Program-made: the position numbers and the translations under genes
Assembly: GCA_900763355.1 (NCBI GenBank)
Contig: CAAFJY010000176.1
Coordinates: 1 to 15,269, forward strand
Direction of reading: 5' to 3'
DNA: 15,269 nucleotides
Source of the DNA: Clostridia bacterium
GTDB lineage: Bacteria; Bacillota; Clostridia; Oscillospirales; Butyricicoccaceae
Part shown: in pieces, positions 1 to 5,103 of the stretch
How the letters are laid out: each line of letters opens with the position of its first letter
How positions within the stretch are numbered: the stretch's first letter is position 1
Notes under the pieces: generated by a model
Told to the model about the DNA's origin: nothing
Database searches by the model: none
The model's input: only the letters and a program-made list of their open reading frames with translations

Positions 1-1
1 C

Positions 2-826
2 TCCCTGCGGGTCTGGGACCTTCGGTATCCCGGCAGCGCCATCCGCCCGGACCTGGAGGGGGCACCCCTTTCCCAGCTCCCCTCCACCCGGCTGGAGCTC
101 ACCGTGGTGGGTATCGTCCATAACCTGAGCCAGGCCAGGGCGGGGGAGGGCTGGCGCGGCGAGATCTATCTGCCGGAGAGCACCGTGCCGGAGACATACG
201 ACCGGCTGGACTTCCTCAACAACAGCTGGACGACGGTGGTGCTGCGGTCCATGGAGGAGCGGGACGGCTTTCTCCGGGACTATGGCGCGCTCTTCCGCGC
301 CCAGGGCTGGGAACTCAGCTGGGAGGAGAACGGCTGGAACAACTTCGCCGCGGCCGCCGGTCCCCTGCGGCAGTCTGCCCTGCTGGCGGTGGTCCTCTTC
401 GAAGGTCTTGCCCTGCTGGTCATGACCCTGGTGAGCGTTCTCTACCGCCGCTCCCGCCGCCGGGAGCTGGCCGTCCTGCGGAGCCTTGGCTGCCCGGCTG
501 GACCGGCGGTCTTCGCCGCCGCAGCGCCCCCTGTGACGCTGGGGACCCTCGGCATCCTGCTGGGCAGCGGCGCCGCCTGCGCTCACGGCATGGACCGGGC
601 GGCTCGGACGCTGCAGGGCATTGCGGCGGAGCAGCCGCTGGCGGTGGACTTCCCCGTGGCTGCCGTATCCCTGGCGGCAGGCGCTCTGATCCTCTTTTTG
701 CTGCTGGGTACTGTCCTTTCCCTCCGCCGCCAGGCGGGACGCGCCCTTCTGGGGGAGCTGCAGGGAAGGGATCAGGGAAAGCCCCCCCCTTCCGGAAGGG
801 GGGGCTCTCACGTTGCTTTGTCCTGA
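2..826 (+). CDS. FtsX-family ABC transporter permease, C-terminal part (5' end outside window)
   Basis: The frame is open from base 2, so the gene begins outside the window; about 274 residues are visible and it ends at TGA 824-826. An extracytoplasmic stretch is followed by three hydrophobic segments: one starting ALLAVVLFEG near base 380, one near 510-585, and one near 655-720 (ALILFLLLGTVLSL). Just after the first is RRRELAVLRSLG, the cytoplasmic R-x-x-E-x-A-x-L-R-x-x-G signature of MacB/FtsX-type permeases. This matches the last three helices of the FtsX fold, which couple to an ATPase subunit at the inner face of the membrane. The substrate cannot be told; lipoprotein or peptide export and antimicrobial-peptide resistance are typical for the family. 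The last 15 or so codons read through a C8/G7 hairpin and overlap the sigG stop by 19 bp on the opposite strand, so the low-complexity tail is probably not conserved. Confidence 0.85.
   Translation, partial: SLRVWDLRYPGSAIRPDLEGAPLSQLPSTRLELTVVGIVHNLSQARAGEGWRGEIYLPESTVPETYDRLDFLNNSWTTVVLRSMEERDGFLRDYGALFRAQGWELSWEENGWNNFAAAAGPLRQSALLAVVLFEGLALLVMTLVSVLYRRSRRRELAVLRSLGCPAGPAVFAAAAPPVTLGTLGILLGSGAACAHGMDRAARTLQGIAAEQPLAVDFPVAAVSLAAGALILFLLLGTVLSLRRQAGRALLGELQGRDQGKPPPSGRGGSHVALS
780..806. terminator. Hairpin between convergent permease and sigG genes, probable terminator
   Basis: Bases 783-804 form a perfect palindrome with CTTCCGGAAG at the centre and G/C runs as arms. With one bulged C (782) the stem extends to 780-806. 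It begins 2 bp beyond the sigG stop on the minus strand, where it is followed by TTTCCCTGATCC, a weak T tract. It lies inside the last codons of the permease. It probably ends sigG transcription and may also work on permease read-through. The stem is very strong but the U tract is poor, so efficiency is uncertain. Confidence 0.6.
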
Positions 827-1596
827 AAGCTCCGGCGCATGGCGTGGATGGCGTTCTTCTCCAGCCGGGAGACCTGGGCCTGGGAGATGCCCACCTCGGC
901 GGAGACCTCCATCTGGGTCTTGCCCTCGCAGAAGCGCAGGGCCAGGATCCGCTGCTCCCGCTGGTCCAGCCGGTCCAGGGCCTCCTTCAGGGCGATGTGC
1001 TCGATCCACTTCTCGTCGGTATTCCGGCGGTCGCTGACCTGGTCCATGACGCAGATGGCGTCGCCGCCCCCCTCCTGATACACCGGGTCGAAGAGAGAGA
1101 CCGGGTCGGAGATGGCGTCCAGGGCGAAGACCACCTCCTCCCGGGGGAGCCCGATCTCGGCGGCGATCTCCTCCACCGTGGGCTCCCGCTGGAGCTGCCC
1201 CGTGAGCTTTTCCTTGGCGGTGAGGGCGCGGTAGGCGTTGTCCCGGGTGCTGCGGGAGATCTTGATCCGGCTCCCGTCCCGGAGATAGCGGCGGATCTCC
1301 CCGATGATCATGGGGACGCCATAGGTGGAAAACTTCACCGGCTGGCTGGTGTCAAAATTGGAAATGGCCTTGATGAGCCCGATGACCCCCACCTGGAACA
1401 GATCGTCCATGGGCTCCCCCCGGCTGGAAAATCGCTGGACCACCGAGAGGACCAGCCGGAGATTCCCCATCACCGCCGCGTCTCTCGCCCCCTCGTCCCC
1501 CGCCTGGGCCGCCCGGATGAGGGCCATGGTCTCGTCGTTTTTCAGTACCTTGAGCTTTGCGGTGTTGACGCCGCAGATCTCCACCTTTGCCTGCAT
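808..1596 (-). CDS. sigG: RNA polymerase sporulation sigma factor sigma-G
   Basis: Sigma-70 family factor of 262 residues that directs late forespore genes (SASPs, germination receptors, DNA protection). The N terminus KVEICGVNTAKLKVLKN is close to Bacillus sigma-G (KVEICGVDTSKLPVLKN), a signature absent from sigma-F and sigma-E. Region 2 follows (NLRLVLSVVQRFSSRGE, DDLFQVGVIGL, KFSTYGVPMIIGEIRRYLRD), then region 3. Region 4 carries the helix-turn-helix GKTQMEVSAEVGISQAQVSRLEK. The length is normal. The start ATG 1594-1596 is preceded by AAGGGAG at about 8 nt. It lies 100 bp downstream of sigE, the same order as in Bacillus, with its own forespore-type promoter in the gap and a hairpin just after its stop. 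Identification is secure from the protein itself. Confidence 0.97.
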   Translation of the reverse strand: MQAKVEICGVNTAKLKVLKNDETMALIRAAQAGDEGARDAAVMGNLRLVLSVVQRFSSRGEPMDDLFQVGVIGLIKAISNFDTSQPVKFSTYGVPMIIGEIRRYLRDGSRIKISRSTRDNAYRALTAKEKLTGQLQREPTVEEIAAEIGLPREEVVFALDAISDPVSLFDPVYQEGGGDAICVMDQVSDRRNTDEKWIEHIALKEALDRLDQREQRILALRFCEGKTQMEVSAEVGISQAQVSRLEKNAIHAMRRSFQDKAT

Positions 1597-1608
1597 GCTT
1601 GCCGCTCC

Positions 1609-1630
1609 CTTCTCTCGCGTTTGAGAGAAG
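1609..1630 (-). promoter_or_regulatory. Inverted repeat overlapping the sigG ribosome binding site
   Basis: CTTCTCTC (1609-1616) and GAGAGAAG (1623-1630) are perfect 8-bp inverted arms around a 6-base loop. In mRNA the 3' arm runs directly into the sigG Shine-Dalgarno (GAGAGAAGGGAG), so pairing would occlude part of it. The other arm overlaps the -10 element of the proposed sigG promoter. A transcript started there (about base 1621) would lack it, while read-through from spoIIGA-sigE would contain both arms. The pairing is seen directly; the regulatory role is inferred. Confidence 0.5.
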
Positions 1631-1657
1631 TATGGGCGGAAAATCCCCGGGGCATAC
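1628..1657 (-). promoter_or_regulatory. Predicted sigma-F/sigma-G promoter of sigG
   Basis: On the minus strand GTATG (1653-1657) is followed after 18 bases by CATACTT (1628-1634). This fits the B. subtilis sigma-G consensus (GHATR, 17-19 bp, CATNHTA) in 11 of 12 positions. Read as sigma-F (GYATA, 15 bp, GGNNANAHTR), the same GTATG with GCCCATACTT also fits partly. Expected start near base 1621, about 25 bp before the sigG ATG. Bacillus sigG is likewise started by sigma-F and then boosted by sigma-G, so an overlapping element is what one would expect here. Confidence 0.6.
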
Positions 1658-1696
1658 GGGAAAAGGTCCCTCTTTCATCGCAAAAGCCGACAAACT

Positions 1697-2410
1697 TTAC
1701 AGCGCGCGCAGCAGCTCCTTTTTCAGCCGCTGGATAATGCGCTTTTCCAACCGGGAGATATAGGACTGGGAGATGCCCAGCCGGTCGGCCACCTCCTTCT
1801 GCGTCATCTCCTCCCCGCCCCCCAGGCCAAAGCGCATGACGATGATGACCCGCTCCCGCTGGGGCAGCTGGCAGAGTAGCCGCAGGAGGATCTGCTTTTC
1901 CACATCGTCCTCCACCGGGCGCATGACGCAGTCGGGCTCGGTGCCCAGAACATCGGAAAGGAGGAGCTCGTTGCCGTCCCAGTCGGTGTTGAGAGGCTCG
2001 TCGATGGAGACCTCGCTGCGCTGGTTGACGCTTTTTCGCAGAACCATGAGGATCTCGTTTTCGATGCAGCGGGAGGCATAGGTGGCCAGCTTGGCATTCT
2101 TGTCCGGGCGATAGGTGTTGACGGCCTTGATGAGACCGATGGTGCCGATGGAGATGAGATCCTCCAGCCCGATGCCGGTGTTTTCGAACTTCCGTGCGAT
2201 ATAGACCACCAGACGGAGGTTGCGCTCGATGAGCACCTGGCGCACCGCCAGCTGGGTGCCGTCATAGCCCTGGAGGAGGGCCCGCTCCTCCTCCGGCGGG
2301 AGGGGCGGTGGCAGGCTCTCCGACCCGCCGATGTAATAGATCCCGCCGCTCCACCGGGCCGCCAGGCGGCGGCAAAGGGCGCTCCAAAGCGCCAGAACTT
2401 TTTTCAGCAT
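1697..2410 (-). CDS. sigE: RNA polymerase sporulation sigma factor sigma-E (pro-sigma-E)
   Basis: First mother-cell sigma factor of sporulation, 237 residues from the chosen start. The N terminus MLKKVLALWSALCRRLAARW is a hydrophobic/basic pro-sequence, followed by YYIGGSESLPPP, the start of the mature region. In Bacillus about 27 residues are removed there by SpoIIGA. Diagnostic blocks are NLRLVVYIARKFENTGIG, DLISIGTIGLIKAVNTY, LATYASRCIENEILM, DEPLNTDWDGNELLLSDVLG and the helix-turn-helix VADRLGISQSYISRLEKRII. ATG 2408-2410 was chosen over a start 11 codons upstream because GGGAGG precedes it and the pro-region then matches family length. The start overlaps the spoIIGA stop (ATGCTGA), implying translational coupling between protease and substrate. 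The stop is TAA; no clear terminator separates it from sigG. Confidence 0.97.
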   Translation of the reverse strand: MLKKVLALWSALCRRLAARWSGGIYYIGGSESLPPPLPPEEERALLQGYDGTQLAVRQVLIERNLRLVVYIARKFENTGIGLEDLISIGTIGLIKAVNTYRPDKNAKLATYASRCIENEILMVLRKSVNQRSEVSIDEPLNTDWDGNELLLSDVLGTEPDCVMRPVEDDVEKQILLRLLCQLPQRERVIIVMRFGLGGGEEMTQKEVADRLGISQSYISRLEKRIIQRLKKELLRAL

Positions 2411-3249
2411 AGGCTCCCTCCCATCAATGCCCGGCAATCGCACCCGGCGGCCAGCTCCCGATCCCCCAGGGCCAGGAGCACGTCGGTGCGGGGGACGCCG
2501 TCGATCTCCACCCGCTCCGGACGGAAAACGGGGAGCAGGACACGCCCGCCCGCCGTCTGTCCCGGCACCAGCCAGAACCGCTGGCCGCTCTCCTCTCCCA
2601 GGCGGGAAAGCAGCCCTTCCCCGCTCTTCTCTCCCCTGTCAAAGCCCGGGAACAGCTCCCGGCTGAGTCCCCGGGACAACAGGATGACCCCGCTGCCCGA
2701 GAGGGGGTCCCGGAGGAGGTTGCCGCTGTCGGCCAGAGCCCGGAAGGTGACCGTCCTCCCGCCCCAGGCGGCGGTGACCCGGGCGGTCTTTCGCCCGGAA
2801 AAGCCCCGTCCCTCCCCAAAAACCAGGCCGGAGAGGGCATAGAACCCTGTAAAGCAGAGAAGCATCACACCCGTTGATATTTCGGAATAAATGCTCCCGT
2901 TTCGGCTGGCGCAGCGGCCTCCCAGGCTCTGGAGAGCCATCACCGCTCCCCCCAGCCCCAGGGTGAGGAGCAGCAGCACGGCTCCCAGACGCACAAGCCG
3001 CCTTTTATCCCCCGCGCCAAAGGCGAGGGCGCACATCCCCAGACACAAAAGTCCCCGCAGCAGCACCCCCAGCCCCCAGCCCATGGGCAGAAGATAGAGC
3101 GCCGCCCCGGCTCCGGCGCCCAGCAGCGCCCCCAAAGCCAGACGCAGCCGCCGGGGCCCCTCCCCCGCCAGCCGAGCCGTCAGCCGGAGGAGGAAATAGT
3201 CGGCCGCTCCGTTGAGCAGCAGCAGCGAATCCAGATAGATCACCCGCAC
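2404..3249 (-). CDS. spoIIGA: Sporulation sigma-E factor processing peptidase SpoIIGA
   Basis: Membrane aspartic protease that cleaves pro-sigma-E in the mother cell after a forespore signal (SpoIIR in Bacillus). 281 residues from the GTG at 3247-3249, chosen because GGGAGGGG lies just upstream and VRVIYLDSLLLLNGAADYFLL matches the family start (MKIYLD-type). The N-terminal half holds about five hydrophobic segments (within residues 5-145). The C-terminal half is the protease domain, with the catalytic motif DSGN at residues 174-177, near the position of the Bacillus active-site Asp. It is slightly shorter than the roughly 309-residue Bacillus protein. It lies 25 bp after the unknown gene upstream and overlaps sigE by 7 bp. 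Sequence similarity is modest, as is usual for this family, but motif, topology and context agree. Confidence 0.93.
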   Translation of the reverse strand: MRVIYLDSLLLLNGAADYFLLRLTARLAGEGPRRLRLALGALLGAGAGAALYLLPMGWGLGVLLRGLLCLGMCALAFGAGDKRRLVRLGAVLLLLTLGLGGAVMALQSLGGRCASRNGSIYSEISTGVMLLCFTGFYALSGLVFGEGRGFSGRKTARVTAAWGGRTVTFRALADSGNLLRDPLSGSGVILLSRGLSRELFPGFDRGEKSGEGLLSRLGEESGQRFWLVPGQTAGGRVLLPVFRPERVEIDGVPRTDVLLALGDRELAAGCDCRALMGGSLC

Positions 3250-3274
3250 GGCGTTCCCCTCCCTTCCCCCATTA

Positions 3275-3787
3275 CTATACGCCGCTTTCTGTGCGAAAGC
3301 TGTCTCTTTGGGGCGGCAGAGGCTGGCCATCCCGCAGGGTCAAAAGAGCGTACCACCCCTCCGCCGTCTCCACCGGGCGGAGGACCGAAAAACAGGCCGC
3401 CAACGGGCATTCTCCGCCCCAAACCAGGTGGCAGAGAGCGTATTCCTCCTCCCGCCACCAGGCCCGGCGCACCCCGCCTCTTTCCGGAGAAAAGGCCGAC
3501 AGGGCCACTGGCAGCCCAGGGAGATGGCTTTCTCCCGGCCGGGTCCGGTCCACAAAGGCACTCTCCGGCGGCAGCGCTGCCCGCAGACGCTTTTCCAGCA
3601 CAAAGCTCCCCTCCCGGGGCAGCATGACCCCCAGGGGCAGCGTCTCGGCCCCCCGGCAGATGACCACCCGGTAGATCCACCCCGTTTCCGCGGGGCACCG
3701 GGCCCGCAGCGCCAGCAGGCTCCCCTCCCGGGTCCAGGAAAGCTCCCCCACCGCCGTCTTCCCCAGGATCAAGGCGCAGTGCTCCAT
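3275..3787 (-). CDS. Uncharacterised 170-residue protein upstream of spoIIGA
   Basis: I do not recognise a named family. The predicted soluble product begins MEHCALILGKTAVGELSWTR and contains short beta-rich stretches (GWIYRVVICRG, EGWYALLTLRDGQPLPP) and a Trp-rich middle (RRAWWREEEYALCHLVWGGE). There is no signal peptide, membrane helix or obvious catalytic motif. ATG 3785-3787 was chosen because AAGGGGG lies about 7 bases upstream and GGGAGG directly abuts it; upstream codons in this frame cross the terminator hairpin at 3870-3899 and are unlikely to be translated. It ends with TAG 25 bp before spoIIGA, so it probably heads that operon. A role in sporulation is suggested by position only. 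Confidence 0.72.
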   Translation of the reverse strand: MEHCALILGKTAVGELSWTREGSLLALRARCPAETGWIYRVVICRGAETLPLGVMLPREGSFVLEKRLRAALPPESAFVDRTRPGESHLPGLPVALSAFSPERGGVRRAWWREEEYALCHLVWGGECPLAACFSVLRPVETAEGWYALLTLRDGQPLPPQRDSFRTESGV

Positions 3788-3808
3788 CCTCCCGCCCCCT
3801 TTTGGGAA

Positions 3809-3837
3809 AGCGTATGCGCCCGGGGCGGGTGGTATGA
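3809..3837 (-). promoter_or_regulatory. Candidate sigma-E/sigma-K-type promoter ahead of the unknown gene and spoIIGA
   Basis: On the minus strand TCATACC (3831-3837), 14 bases, then CATACGCT (3809-3816). This is 5 of 7 to the sigma-E -35 consensus KMATATT, and the -10 agrees with CATACANT except at one defined position. It is the only promoter-like pair I see between the terminator at 3870-3899 and the gene start at 3787. A poor Spo0A-box-like AGGCGAA lies at 3855-3861 (6 of 7 to TGNCGAA). No clear sigma-A promoter was found. The GC-rich spacer makes chance matches less likely but does not exclude them. Confidence 0.3.
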
Positions 3838-3869
3838 GAAAAACTTTGGGGAAAAGGCGAAAATGAAAA

Positions 3870-3899
3870 CCAGCCACGGCACAGATGTGCCGTGGCTGG
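3870..3899 (-). terminator. Strong Rho-independent terminator after the two-cohesin gene
   Basis: A perfect 14-bp stem (CCAGCCACGGCACA with TGTGCCGTGGCTGG) with a 2-base loop is followed on the minus strand by GTTTTCATTTTCGCC. It lies 31 bp after the stop of the two-cohesin gene and separates the surface cassette from the sporulation block. Confidence 0.85.
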
Positions 3900-3930
3900 C
3901 TGATGGATCGGTTCGAGGTCGGAAGCTTGT

Positions 3931-5103
3931 TCACGGAGCGGAGAACGGCTTCTCCACTGGGGCATATTCCCGGTCCAGCAGGAAGACCTGCCAGGTGCAG
4001 TTCCGAAGATCCGCTGCGGCGGCGCGGACCGGGATGTCCGCGCTGCCGTCAGTGATCGCCCCCAGGACCGAAAGGATCAGCTGCCCTCGCTCGCTGTAAA
4101 AGGCGGCGACGGCATAGGCCGCCGGGGCCGACTCCACGCGGACCGCCGCCGAATGGGCGTCGCTCACCGTCACGGTGACCTTGGTGGAGGACAGCACCGT
4201 GACCGTCCCGTCCCGGGTCTCCAGCGAGACCGGAGCTTCCGCCGCATCCAGCGTCTGCTGGGGATCGCAGAGCAGGCGGATGGCCTGATCTCCCGGCTTT
4301 GCACCCGGTTTGACCCGAAGGCGGAGGGAGAACAGTTCCCCGCTGGCCGAGGTCTCCTGGGCGCTGTACCATAGGGCGGCCGCGCCGTCGGCATAAGCCT
4401 TCATTTCCAGCGTCCCGCCGGAAAAACAGTCGCCCAGAGCGCTGACCGGCCTGCCCTCCGGCGTCTGGACCAGCTCGAAACTCGCGTCGTCGAAGAACAC
4501 CTTCACCCCGCAGGAGGCGATCCCGGGGTTATCCTGCAGGATCACCGGAAAATCAAAGACCTCCCCGGGAGAGACCTGGCAGCTCCCGCCGTACAGCGTG
4601 GGGGAAAAACTCCGGACGGCGATCTCCCCGGCCTGGAGAGAAAGCGCCACCGGTTCCTCCCCGGCATTGACGGTGTCGGCAGACGCATAGGACAGGGTAA
4701 TGGGATAAACAGCGGGCTGCGCCGTCTCCGCCACGCGGAAGCGGAGCGTGAAGAGCGTTCCGTCCAGCGCGCTCTCCCCCGTAGAATACCACAGGATCTG
4801 GCAGCCCTTTCTGGCCCGGGACGCTACCAGGGTCCCCGTAGGGAGCGCGGAGCCCCGTTCTGCCAGGACCTCCTGCCCGTCCTCCGCCGTCAAGACAGAA
4901 AGAGCCTCTTCATCATAGTTCAGAAACAAGCGGAAGCCCGCCAGCCCGGGATTCCCGGAAATTTCGACCCGATACTCCACAGTCTCGCCCTGGAGAGCGG
5001 AGACCGAAGCGCCGGAGACCCGGGGCATTTCGGCGGCGGCACAGGGCAGCGCCTGTGCCAGCAGCAGCGCGGCCAGCACCGCGGCGATCACAGTCCTTTT
5101 CAT
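3931..5103 (-). CDS. Secreted protein with two cohesin-like domains
   Basis: 390 residues. The signal peptide MKRTVIAAVLAALLLAQALP ends at an AAA-E cleavage site near residue 24. Cohesin-like domain 1 spans about residues 26-163 (GNPGLAGFRLFLNYDEEAL, then ILWYSTGESALDGTLFTLRF). Domain 2 spans about 167-305 (DNPGIASCGVKVFFDD, then ALWYSAQETSASGELFSLRL). Both share the N-P-G-[LI]-A...WYS...G-x-L-F-[ST]-L pattern of the cohesin domains in the two upstream genes. A C-terminal region of about 85 residues is unrecognised; no SLH, sortase or membrane anchor is visible. In cellulosomal bacteria cohesins bind dockerins, so this may be a free double-cohesin adaptor. The start ATG overlaps the upstream stop (ATGA), so its translation is probably coupled to the dockerin-bearing ORF. 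Domain 2 looks more divergent and could have lost dockerin binding. Confidence 0.8.
   Translation of the reverse strand: MKRTVIAAVLAALLLAQALPCAAAEMPRVSGASVSALQGETVEYRVEISGNPGLAGFRLFLNYDEEALSVLTAEDGQEVLAERGSALPTGTLVASRARKGCQILWYSTGESALDGTLFTLRFRVAETAQPAVYPITLSYASADTVNAGEEPVALSLQAGEIAVRSFSPTLYGGSCQVSPGEVFDFPVILQDNPGIASCGVKVFFDDASFELVQTPEGRPVSALGDCFSGGTLEMKAYADGAAALWYSAQETSASGELFSLRLRVKPGAKPGDQAIRLLCDPQQTLDAAEAPVSLETRDGTVTVLSSTKVTVTVSDAHSAAVRVESAPAAYAVAAFYSERGQLILSVLGAITDGSADIPVRAAAADLRNCTWQVFLLDREYAPVEKPFSAP

Noticed and set aside
844..1737. 297-codon plus-strand frame opposite sigG
   Set aside because: Exact antisense of sigG codons; no domain, no own promoter or ribosome site.
3240..3965. 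241-codon minus-strand frame overlapping the unknown gene and spoIIGA start
   Set aside because: It crosses the terminator hairpin at 3870-3899, is Gly/Pro/Arg-rich without pattern, and lacks a Shine-Dalgarno. The frame at 3275-3787 has a good site and normal composition.
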